In this document: positions 28,201 through 34,808 of the stretch, in pieces | How positions within the stretch are numbered: the stretch's first letter is position 1 | Layout of the letters: every line of letters starts with the position of its first letter | Assembly: GCA_035326705.1 (NCBI GenBank) | Contig: DAOLES010000011.1 | Coordinates: 1-47,282 of the forward strand | Direction: 5' to 3' | Origin: Oligoflexia bacterium | Lineage (GTDB): Bacteria > Bdellovibrionota_G > JALEGL01 | Length of the DNA: 47,282 nt | The notes under the pieces: model-generated | The model's database searches: none | What the model was told of the DNA's origin: nothing | The model's input: only the letters and a program-made list of their open reading frames with translations | Position numbers and translations under genes: made by a program

Positions 28201-29408
28201 TAACGATCAGGATTGAAAAACAGACTTTCAAAATAAGCTGTTGCAGTTTCAAGTGTCGGCGGTTCGCCAGGACGTAGTCTTGAATATATTTCCAAAATAG
28301 ACTCATCTTGGGTTGTCATTTTATCTGCAATAAGAGTATTTCTCAAAGCCGCATTAACATTAACACCATCTATGTAAAGCAGTTCAAACGACTCAATACC
28401 CGCAGCTTTAATATCATCAAAAATCTCCGCTGTAAGCTCTTGGTTAACCGCTAAAATAACCTCACCTGTATCTTTATTTACTACATCTCTAGCAGCAAAG
28501 CGGCCAATGATGTCTTCGGCATTGATCTTAATGGTATCAATATTAGCACGCTCTATTCTTTTTAATGAAAACTTGGTAAATTTTTTCCCTGCTTTTACCA
28601 AAACTTCACCAGACTTAGGATCTTTAACATCAAAGCTAGCCATCTGCCCTGGCAAAAGGTCAAGAATAACCGTTTTAAAAATATCCTTACCCTTAAAGCT
28701 AACCGTTTCTGCTTTATAAAAGAAGTTTAATAAATCTTCTTCAGAATAACCTAAAGCTCTAAGCAAAATGGTCGCTGGCATTTTTCTACGACGATCAATT
28801 CTTACATACAAAACATCTCTGTGATCATATTCAAAATCTAGCCAAGATCCACGGTAAGGAAGCATTCTTGCCGAGTAAAGCACATTACTTCTTGAAACCG
28901 CGGTTGCGCTAGCAGATTCAAAAAATACGCCAGGAGAGCGATGCAACTGACTTACAACCACTCTTTCGGTACCATTATTAATAAATGTACCGTCACCTGT
29001 CATTAAAGGAATTTCACCAAAATAAACCTCTTGCTCTTTTACATCCCGAATTGCGCCAGGAGGAGCTCCCTCAGATGTATCCCAAACAACCAAACGCACC
29101 ACAACACGCACTGGACATGCGTAAGTCATACCTCTTTGCAGACATTCATCTACATCATATTTTGGATCTTCTAGCTTGTAAGAGACAAACTCTAACGATG
29201 CCGTTTCATTAAAGTCTTTGATTGGAAAAACAGACTTAAAAACAGATTGTAAACCTATATCTTCTCGTCGATCTTCCGGGACCCCTATTTGCAAAAACCT
29301 CTCATATGATCTTTTTTGAATATCAATAAGGTTTGGTACATCAATAACCTTATTAATTTGTGAAAAATTTTTACGGGGTCGATGCAAGTGGTTTACAAAT
29401 GAGGCCAT
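25236..29408 (-). CDS. rpoB: DNA-directed RNA polymerase subunit beta
   Basis: The beta subunit. The rifampicin pocket near residues 508-535 ([30 protein letters not shown]) keeps the Asp516, His526 and Ser531 equivalents, predicting a sensitive enzyme. [41 protein letters not shown] and [24 protein letters not shown] are canonical. The length is 1390 aa. It ends in a short acidic tail ([18 protein letters not shown]). AGGAG precedes the ATG. A 302-bp hairpin-rich spacer separates it from rplL. Confidence 0.99.
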   Translation of the reverse strand: [1390 protein letters not shown]

Positions 29409-29477
29409 TCAAAAACTCCTAAATATATAATATTATTAAACTTCTGCATGAGCTCAACAGTGTTTCCCTCTATGCAG

Positions 29478-29503
29478 TAAAGTTTGGTTTACACCAAACT
29501 TTA
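29478..29503 (-). promoter_or_regulatory. 11-bp perfect hairpin in the rpoB leader
   Basis: TAAAGTTTGGT and ACCAAACTTTA are perfect inverted arms around a four-base loop, about 70 bases upstream of the rpoB start. On the transcribed (minus) strand no U-tract follows. A strong stem at this place is reminiscent of the RNase III site between rplL and rpoB in E. coli, but only the position and structure support that. Confidence 0.45.
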
Positions 29504-29510
29504 TTTTTAA

Positions 29511-29538
29511 GATAAAGGCAGTGTTAAACACCTTTATC
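29511..29538 (-). repeat. Inverted repeat GATAAAGG/CCTTTATC in rplL-rpoB spacer
   Basis: An 8-bp perfect inverted repeat with a 12-base loop, eight bases from the next hairpin. The loop can form GTGT/ACAC pairs in an alternative fold. It is one of four tandem stem-loops in this spacer. Confidence 0.4.
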
Positions 29539-29559
29539 AAAGACTGACTAAAATCCTAT

Positions 29560-29595
29560 TTTTTTATTGTTTAAATACTATTCAACAATAAAAAA
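29560..29595 (-). repeat. AT-only 12-bp inverted repeat in rplL-rpoB spacer
   Basis: TTTTTTATTGTT pairs with AACAATAAAAAA around a 12-base loop. It has only one G-C pair, so it is weak. On the minus strand it could extend the U-rich context just downstream of the attenuator-like hairpin at 29611-29651. Confidence 0.35.
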
Positions 29596-29610
29596 CATTT
29601 AATCTTATAA

Positions 29611-29651
29611 AAGAAACGCAAATGAATTAATTCAATTCATTTACGCTTCTC
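29611..29651 (-). terminator. Candidate attenuator between rplL and rpoB
   Basis: The minus-strand RNA folds GAGAAGCGUAAAUGAAUU against AAUUCAUUUGCGUUUCUU around a GAAUU loop: 18 pairs, of which three are G-U wobbles. The wobbles are A-C mismatches on the opposite strand, which argues that the structure acts in the minus-strand transcript. The inner 12-bp part is followed directly by UUUCUUUU. It lies 60 bases after the rplL stop, the place where E. coli has a partial terminator that lowers rpoBC relative to rplJL. Confidence 0.6.
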
Positions 29652-29710
29652 AAAATAGCTACAAGCCTAAAAAGCAATGCCCATAGACTTGTCCACAACC
29701 AAACGATCTA

Positions 29711-30097
29711 TTAAGAAAGTTCTACAGTAGCGCCTTCTTGCTCAAGATCAGCCTTGATTTTTTCAGCTTCTTCTTTAGCAACATTTTCTTTAATCGCTTT
29801 TGGCGCACCATCAACCAAATCTTTAGCTTCTTTTAAACCAAGACCTGTGATCGCTCTAACAACTTTAATCACTTGGATTTTTTTGTCGCCTGCAGCTTTT
29901 AAAGTTACGTTAAATTCAGTTTTTTCAGCCGCAGCTGCTTCACCGCCAGCTGCTGGAGCTGCCGCACCGGCAACTGCAACAGGAGCAGCAGAAACACCAA
30001 ATTCTTCTTCAAAAATGTCTACCAACTCTTTAAGTTCTAAAACAGACATTGCCTTTACATTTTCAACAAATTGTTCTTTTGTCATTTTCTCAGCCAT
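29711..30097 (-). CDS. rplL: 50S ribosomal protein L7/L12
   Basis: bL12, the stalk protein that recruits translational GTPases. It has an N-terminal dimerisation domain (MTKEQFVENVKAMSVLELKELVDIFEEEFGVSA), an Ala-rich hinge (VAVAGAAAPAAGGEAAAA) and the factor-binding C-terminal domain (FNVTLKAAGDKKIQVIKVVRAITGLGLKEAKDLVDGAPKAIKENV). The length of 128 aa is standard. It follows rplJ with a 23-bp gap containing GGGAGAG. Confidence 0.98.
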   Translation of the reverse strand: MAEKMTKEQFVENVKAMSVLELKELVDIFEEEFGVSAAPVAVAGAAAPAAGGEAAAAEKTEFNVTLKAAGDKKIQVIKVVRAITGLGLKEAKDLVDGAPKAIKENVAKEEAEKIKADLEQEGATVELS

Positions 30098-30120
30098 TTT
30101 TCTCTCCCAATATTAAAAGA

Positions 30121-30657
30121 CTACTCGCCCTTACTTTCTTTTTCTCTTCGGATAGCGTCAAGGACATAAACAAACTTCCGAAGAATACCTGATAAACCGT
30201 AGACCATACCTGCATAGGGCGACTGAAGTGATCCAGCCAACCTGCTCAACAAAACTTCCCTACTTGGAATATTTGCTAATGCATCTACACTTTTCGCATC
30301 CAACAATTTTCCATCCAACACACCGGCTTTGATAGAAAATGTTTCTTGCGCTTTTGCAAAATCAGAAATGATCTTTGCTAACACAACTGGATCACTCTCA
30401 GTAAAAGCAACCGCTGTTTGTCCTGAAAACTCTTCTTTTAAAGGCTCCAGACTTGTTCCTTCTACTGCTCGTGAGGCAATTGTATTTTTTAAAACTTTAA
30501 ACTCTACATTTTCAGAACGAAGTTTAGCCCTAAACTCAGTGATATCTTCGACACTAATTCCCGTGCACAAAGATAAAACTGCTGCTTTCGATTTAGAAAA
30601 CTTTTCTTTATATAAAGCAACTTGTTCTTCTTTTCTTATTCTATTTTGACTTGGCAT
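30121..30657 (-). CDS. rplJ: 50S ribosomal protein L10
   Basis: uL10, the base of the L12 stalk. It starts MPSQNRIRKEEQVALYKEKFSKSKAAVL and has VLKNTIASRAVEGTSLEPL; the C-terminal helix that binds L12 dimers follows. The ATG at 30657 (GGTGGAG upstream) gives 178 aa. A TTG at 30681 is rejected because the ribosome-binding site lies inside that extension. Only 31 bp separate it from rplA, too little for the conserved L10-leader autoregulatory RNA. Confidence 0.97.
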   Translation of the reverse strand: MPSQNRIRKEEQVALYKEKFSKSKAAVLSLCTGISVEDITEFRAKLRSENVEFKVLKNTIASRAVEGTSLEPLKEEFSGQTAVAFTESDPVVLAKIISDFAKAQETFSIKAGVLDGKLLDAKSVDALANIPSREVLLSRLAGSLQSPYAGMVYGLSGILRKFVYVLDAIRREKESKGE

Positions 30658-30688
30658 ATTAAATACTCCACCTATTAGCAATTAAAAA

Positions 30689-31384
30689 TTACTGAAACTG
30701 TCCTGGATCAAGTGTTACTGAAGGACTCATAGTCCCAGAAACACTAATGTTTTTAATATAGACCCCTTTGGCAGAAGACGGCTTGGCTTTTACAATAGAG
30801 TCCATAACAGCTGATAAATTTTGCGCTAGCTTTTCAGCATCAAACGACATACGACCTACAACAGTATGAACATTGCCTGTTTTATCAACTCGAAAATCTA
30901 CTTTACCGGCTTTAATATCTTTGACTGCTTTTTCAACTTCAAAAGTTACTGTTCCGGTTTTTGGGTTTGGCATCAAACCTCTTGGACCCAAAGAAGAACC
31001 CAACTTACCCACAGCAGCCATCATGTCAGGTGTTGCAATCAATTTATCAAAGTCAAACCAGCCTTTGGCAATTTTATCTAAAACATCTTGATCACCAACA
31101 ATGTCAGCACCCGCTGATTTAGCTTGCTGAGCCTTATCTGCTTTTGCAATCACAACAACTCTAACTTCTTTTCCGGTTCCGTGCGGTAATTTCACTGAGG
31201 CTCTGACCATTTGATCAGCTTGCTTTGGGTCAACCCCAAGGCGAACACACAAATCAATTGTTTCATCAAATTTTGGGGCAGCAAAACCCTTTAGTGTTTC
31301 AAACGCTTCTCGCGCCGCATATTTTTTATCTACAGCTACTTTCTCACTGTTGGTTTTATATCTTTTACCTGTCATTGTCGCCAT
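30689..31384 (-). CDS. rplA: 50S ribosomal protein L1
   Basis: uL1 of the mobile L1 stalk that moves deacylated tRNA through the E site. It carries VRLGVDPKQADQMVRASVKLPHGTGKEVRVVVIAK, KLGSSLGPRGLMPNPKTGTV and GVYIKNISVSGTMSPSVTLDPGQ. The length is 231 aa. AGGAG lies eight bases upstream of the ATG. It is preceded by rplK with a 12-bp gap. Confidence 0.98.
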   Translation of the reverse strand: MATMTGKRYKTNSEKVAVDKKYAAREAFETLKGFAAPKFDETIDLCVRLGVDPKQADQMVRASVKLPHGTGKEVRVVVIAKADKAQQAKSAGADIVGDQDVLDKIAKGWFDFDKLIATPDMMAAVGKLGSSLGPRGLMPNPKTGTVTFEVEKAVKDIKAGKVDFRVDKTGNVHTVVGRMSFDAEKLAQNLSAVMDSIVKAKPSSAKGVYIKNISVSGTMSPSVTLDPGQFQ

Positions 31385-31396
31385 TGTATCTATCTC

Positions 31397-31825
31397 CTAG
31401 CCAATCACTTCTATACCCATACTTCGGGCAGTACCTGCTACAATTTTTTTTGCTGCTTCTAAACTAGCTGCATTGAGGTCAGGCATTTTTGTTTTTGCAA
31501 TCTCTTCAATTTGAGCATCGGTAACCTTTCCCACTTTATTTTTATGGGGCTCACCGGAACCTTTTGCTATTCCAGCAGCTTTTTTAAGAAGGTTTGAAGC
31601 TGGTGGCGTTTTGGTAATATAAGTGAAACTTCTATCCTGATAAACTGTAATAACAACAGGAACAACGGTATCACCCATACTTTGAGTATCAGCATTAAAT
31701 GCCTTACAAAAATCCATGATGTTAACACCATGTTGCCCTAACGCGGGACCAACAGGAGGTGCTGGATTTGCTTTACCCGCAGGTATTTGCAACTTAATAA
31801 ACGCTTGTATTTTTTTCTCTGCCAT
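31397..31825 (-). CDS. rplK: 50S ribosomal protein L11
   Basis: uL11, at the GTPase-associated centre. The Pro-rich N-terminus KLQIPAGKANPAPPVGPALGQHGVNIMDFCKAFNA and the C-terminal rRNA-binding domain (TPPASNLLKKAAGI; ARSMGIEV) are normal. The ATG at 31825 gives 142 aa and is preceded by GAGG. The frame extends four codons to a TTG that overlaps nusG and is not preferred. Confidence 0.98.
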   Translation of the reverse strand: MAEKKIQAFIKLQIPAGKANPAPPVGPALGQHGVNIMDFCKAFNADTQSMGDTVVPVVITVYQDRSFTYITKTPPASNLLKKAAGIAKGSGEPHKNKVGKVTDAQIEEIAKTKMPDLNAASLEAAKKIVAGTARSMGIEVIG

Positions 31826-31833
31826 TTTATACC

Positions 31834-32496
31834 TCAACTTTTTTCTACTTGTGCATAGTCCAACTCAACTGGAGTCGAACGTCCAAAAATACTCACAAGC
31901 ACTCTTAACTTACCTTTATCAGGCTTAACTTCATCCACCACACCGTTGAAGTTCTGAAAAGGACCTTCAACAACACGAACGTTTTCTCCTTTTTCAAAAC
32001 TCATTTTTAATTTTGGATTAACTACACCTTCACTGATTTGCTGAGTTAACCTTAAAACTTCATTTTCTGGTACAGGCGTTGGCTTTCTAGAAGCCCCACC
32101 GACAAAACCAGTAACCTTTGGTGTACCTTTTACCAAGTGCCACATATCGTCTGTCAAATCCATCTGAACCAATATGTAACCTGGAAAAAACTTTCTCTTT
32201 GAGGTCTTTTTTTGCCCCTGAACCATCTCTACAACGTTTTCAGATGGAATCAAAACGTCACCAAAATTGGCTTCTGCTGACAAAGATTTAATCCGCTCTA
32301 TTAGGCTTTCTTTCACTCTTTGTTCATAACCAGAATAAACGTGGACAACATACCATTTAAAGTTTGGATTCTTAACTGAAAGCTGATTTTCAGCATCAAC
32401 ACCAACTTCTTTTACAGAATCAGTTGCCGTCTCAACGGAAGAATCTTGCAAGTCTTCGTTGTTGTTTGCGTTAGATTGTTCTTCACTAAAAACCAT
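31834..32496 (-). CDS. nusG: Transcription factor NusG with acidic N-terminal extension
   Basis: Couples RNA polymerase to Rho, to S10 and to the ribosome. The NGN domain starts at KWYVVHVYSGYEQRVKESL, and the KOW domain has GENVRVVEGPFQNFNGVVDEVKPDKGKLRV. The ATG at 32496 gives 220 aa, about 40 more than E. coli NusG. The extra part is an N-terminal acidic, Asn/Ser-rich stretch of ~45 residues (SEEQSNANNNEDLQDSSVE...) expected to be disordered. It starts seven bases past the secE stop. Confidence 0.97.
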   Translation of the reverse strand: MVFSEEQSNANNNEDLQDSSVETATDSVKEVGVDAENQLSVKNPNFKWYVVHVYSGYEQRVKESLIERIKSLSAEANFGDVLIPSENVVEMVQGQKKTSKRKFFPGYILVQMDLTDDMWHLVKGTPKVTGFVGGASRKPTPVPENEVLRLTQQISEGVVNPKLKMSFEKGENVRVVEGPFQNFNGVVDEVKPDKGKLRVLVSIFGRSTPVELDYAQVEKS

Positions 32497-32502
32497 ATTC
32501 AA

Positions 32503-32883
32503 TCACACCTTCAATACCAAGCCAATTAGACTTGTACACAGCCAATCAAAAACTCCCAACACGCTAGCAGAAATAACCACCAAAATGACAACTACAATTG
32601 TCGAAAGGTATGCTACCTTTCTGGTTGGCCAAACGACTTTTTTAAGTTCCTGCAGAACCTCAAAAGCAAAACTCTGCACTTTTGCTTGTCGTGTATACAA
32701 AAAGACCCCTGCAGCACTTACTAACATAGCCAATAGAGCTGAAGTAGGCAAAACATCTAAAAACAAAGGGTTTTGTAGCTTTGCATATCGTGCAACCAAC
32801 AAAAACGTCTGATTCAGAATCCAAGCTAAAATTATAGCCAAAGAAACAAAACTAAGATTTATCCACTTTTTATCACCCGACAT
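32503..32883 (-). CDS. secE: Preprotein translocase subunit SecE
   Basis: The clamp subunit of SecYEG. Three hydrophobic helices are visible (near residues 10-28, 38-58 and 92-115), as in the E. coli-type long SecE. The conserved cytosolic amphipathic helix FEVLQELKKVVWPTRKVAYLST precedes the last one. The ATG at 32883 gives 126 aa. A GTG three codons upstream is possible. The secE-nusG pair is conserved. Confidence 0.95.
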   Translation of the reverse strand: MSGDKKWINLSFVSLAIILAWILNQTFLLVARYAKLQNPLFLDVLPTSALLAMLVSAAGVFLYTRQAKVQSFAFEVLQELKKVVWPTRKVAYLSTIVVVILVVISASVLGVFDWLCTSLIGLVLKV

Positions 32884-32911
32884 GACAAACACTCACCCTT
32901 AAAAACTTATA

Positions 32912-32945
32912 CCTCCCCAAGTCGATTTACTCGAGCTGGAGGAGG
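32912..32945 (-). terminator. Hairpin after tuf, possible partial terminator
   Basis: A 34-base stem-loop in the tuf-secE gap: CCTCCTC pairs with GGGGAGG (one wobble) and AG.TCGA with TCGACT around a GTAAA loop. The minus strand continues TATAAG and then a run of five T's. The T-tract starts six bases from the stem, so it is not a textbook intrinsic terminator. It could reduce read-through from the abundant tuf transcript into secE. Confidence 0.5.
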
Positions 32946-32966
32946 CACATAACAAATAATTAATAA

Positions 32967-34163
32967 TTATTCAATAATTTCTGATACCACACCGGCACCA
33001 ACAGTTTTACCACCTTCGCGGATAGCAAAACGTACTTCTTTTTCCATTGCAACTGGGTTGATTAATTCAACTTCCATCTCAATGTTGTCACCTGGCATAA
33101 CCATTTCAACATTTTCAGGCAGCTTACAAACACCTGTTACGTCAGTGGTTCTGAAGTAAAACTGAGGTCTATACCCTTTAAAGAACGGAGTATGTCTACC
33201 ACCTTCTTCTTTGTTAAGAATATAAGCACTGGCTTTAAACTTCTTATGAGGAGTTACAGAACCTGGTTTACATAAAACCTGTCCACGCTCAACTTCATCA
33301 CGCTTTACACCACGAACCAATAAACCAACGTTATCGCCAGCTTGTCCTTGATCAAGCAGTTTTTTAAACATCTCAACACCTGTTACGGTTGTTTTTTGAG
33401 TGTTTTTCAAACCCACAATCTCAATCTCTTCACCAACTTTGATAACGCCACGCTCAATTTTACCAGTTACAACTGTTCCACGACCTTCAATTGAGAAAAT
33501 ATCTTCAACAGGCATTAAGAACGGTTTATCTATTTCACGTTTTGGTTCAGGAATGCTTTCATCTAATGCAGCAATCAAATCCCAAATACATTTTCCGCCT
33601 TCACCTTCTGGATCAGCAATAGCAGCAGTAGCACTACCACGGATAATTTTAGAATCTTTAAACTCATATTTTTCAAGAAGCTCAGTGACTTCCATTTCAA
33701 CCAACTCTAACAGCTCTTCATCTTGAACCAAGTCACACTTGTTTAAGAATACTGTAATTGAAGGTACGTTCACCTGACGTGCTAACAATACGTGCTCTTT
33801 TGTTTGAGGCATTGGACCAGTGTGTGCGCTAACAACCAGAATTGCACCGTCCATCTGAGCTGCACCTGTAATCATGTTTTTAATGTAGTCAGCGTGACCA
33901 GGACAATCAATGTGCGCATAGTGACGAGTTTCTGACTCATATTCAACGTGAGACAAAGCAACTGTAAGAATTTTTGTCGCATCTCTTCTAAATGATTTTG
34001 CATCAGCTTTAGCCACATCATCATATGCTTTATAAGTAGCCATGCCTTTTGTTGCTAAAACACAAGTAATCGCCGCAGTAGTTGTTGTCTTACCGTGGTC
34101 AACGTGACCAATGGTACCAACATTAACGTGCGGTTTCGTTCTTTCAAATTTTTCTTTTGCCAT
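32967..34163 (-). CDS. tuf: Elongation factor Tu with divergent switch I
   Basis: Delivers aminoacyl-tRNA to the ribosome. The P-loop GHVDHGKT, switch II DCPGHADYIKNMITGAAQMDGAIL, NKCD, and domains II/III (GRGTVVTGKIERG; GGRHTPFFKGYRPQFYFRTTDVTG) are intact, and the length is 398 aa. Switch I is unusual. Where E. coli has [17 protein letters not shown], this protein has SFRRDATKILTVALSHVEY, with five extra residues after AYD and no RGITI. Thr67 aligns with the conserved Mg-binding Thr. It follows four tRNA genes, like E. coli tufB, and is the only tuf in the window. Confidence 0.96.
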   Translation of the reverse strand: MAKEKFERTKPHVNVGTIGHVDHGKTTTTAAITCVLATKGMATYKAYDDVAKADAKSFRRDATKILTVALSHVEYESETRHYAHIDCPGHADYIKNMITGAAQMDGAILVVSAHTGPMPQTKEHVLLARQVNVPSITVFLNKCDLVQDEELLELVEMEVTELLEKYEFKDSKIIRGSATAAIADPEGEGGKCIWDLIAALDESIPEPKREIDKPFLMPVEDIFSIEGRGTVVTGKIERGVIKVGEEIEIVGLKNTQKTTVTGVEMFKKLLDQGQAGDNVGLLVRGVKRDEVERGQVLCKPGSVTPHKKFKASAYILNKEEGGRHTPFFKGYRPQFYFRTTDVTGVCKLPENVEMVMPGDNIEMEVELINPVAMEKEVRFAIREGGKTVGAGVVSEIIE

Positions 34164-34228
34164 TTTCTTTCTTTCTCCTACAGTTTTTTACTTTGCCCTT
34201 TAGTTTCTCTAAAAAGCATTCTTTCATC

Positions 34229-34303
<75 letters not shown>

Positions 34304-34334
34304 AATAACAAACTTTGATAATAAAATCAATGTT

Positions 34335-34410
34335 TGGAGCGGGGAACGGGACTCGAACCCGCAGCCCTCAGCTTGGAAGGCTGATGCTCTACCAATTGAG
34401 CTATCCCCGC
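34335..34410 (-). tRNA. tRNA-Gly(TCC)
   Basis: A 76-nt cloverleaf with acceptor GCGGGGA, loop CTTCCAA (anticodon TCC), T-arm GGTTCGAGTC and encoded CCA. It occupies the position of glyT in the E. coli thrU-tyrU-glyT-thrT-tufB operon. Confidence 0.97.
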
Positions 34411-34438
34411 ATGCACAGCGTTTCTCACCAAGCTACAG

Positions 34439-34524
34439 TGGTGGAGAGGATAGGATTCGAACCTACGTAGGCGTTAACCGTCAGATTTACAGTCTGATGC
34501 CTTTAACCACTCGGCCACCTCTCC
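34439..34524 (-). tRNA. tRNA-Tyr(GTA)
   Basis: An 86-nt class II tRNA with a long variable arm, acceptor GGAGAGG, loop CTGTAAA (anticodon GTA) and encoded CCA. It corresponds to tyrU in the conserved tRNA-tufB arrangement. Confidence 0.97.
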
Positions 34525-34669
34525 ATTTGACTATGTAAAATGCTCTGCATTTTATTGCTTCAGCACCTTCAGCCAGGAAAAAATAAAAGCGCGGTTTTAT
34601 TTTTTCCGCTTCTCCGCTTTCACGGAAAATTTTATCTACATATCTAACACGGTTACTTGTCAGATACTG
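34525..34669 (-). promoter_or_regulatory. Long hairpin-rich spacer between tRNA-Thr(TGT) and tRNA-Tyr
   Basis: This spacer is 145 bp, whereas the other two tRNA spacers are about 30 bp. It contains two perfect stem-loops: TAAAATGC/GCATTTTA with a 3-base loop (34536-34554), and the 13-bp GGAAAAAATAAAA/TTTTATTTTTTCC around GCGCGG (34576-34607). A 7-bp TTTTCCG/CGGAAAA alternative overlaps the second. These may be RNase processing sites or attenuation structures in the tRNA precursor. No tRNA-like or coding remnant is recognisable. Confidence 0.5.
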
Positions 34670-34745
34670 TGGAGCTGGTGATGGGACTTGAACCCGCAAC
34701 CTGCTGATTACAAATCAGCTGCTCTACCAATTGAGCTACACCAGC
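34670..34745 (-). tRNA. tRNA-Thr(TGT)
   Basis: A 76-nt cloverleaf with acceptor GCTGGTG, anticodon loop TTTGTAA (anticodon TGT), T-arm GGTTCAAGTC and encoded CCA. It is the first gene of the tRNA-tuf transcript, corresponding to thrU. Confidence 0.97.
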
Positions 34746-34753
34746 TTAGCTTG

Positions 34754-34796
34754 ATTAGTCTTTAAAAGCATATTTTAGCCGCTTTTAAAGACTAAT
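34754..34796 (-). promoter_or_regulatory. 16-bp perfect hairpin in the leader of the tRNA-tuf operon
   Basis: ATTAGTCTTTAAAAGC and GCTTTTAAAGACTAAT form a perfect 16-bp stem around an 11-base loop. It sits eight bases upstream of the first tRNA and just downstream of the predicted start of transcription. No U-tract follows, so the element is a leader structure rather than a terminator. Confidence 0.6.
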
Positions 34797-34808
34797 AACA
34801 AAGCGCAC

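Noticed and set aside
30658..30688. L10-leader autoregulatory RNA before rplJ
   Set aside because: Only 31 bases separate the rplA stop from the rplJ ATG, far too short for the known leader fold.
32893..32966. Possible tRNA-Trp between tuf and secE, as in E. coli
   Set aside because: The 74-base gap has no cloverleaf or TTCGA-type T-arm. It contains only the hairpin described.
34487..34699. 70-codon minus-strand frame between tRNA genes
   Set aside because: It runs through parts of tRNA-Tyr and tRNA-Thr(TGT), so it cannot be a real protein gene.
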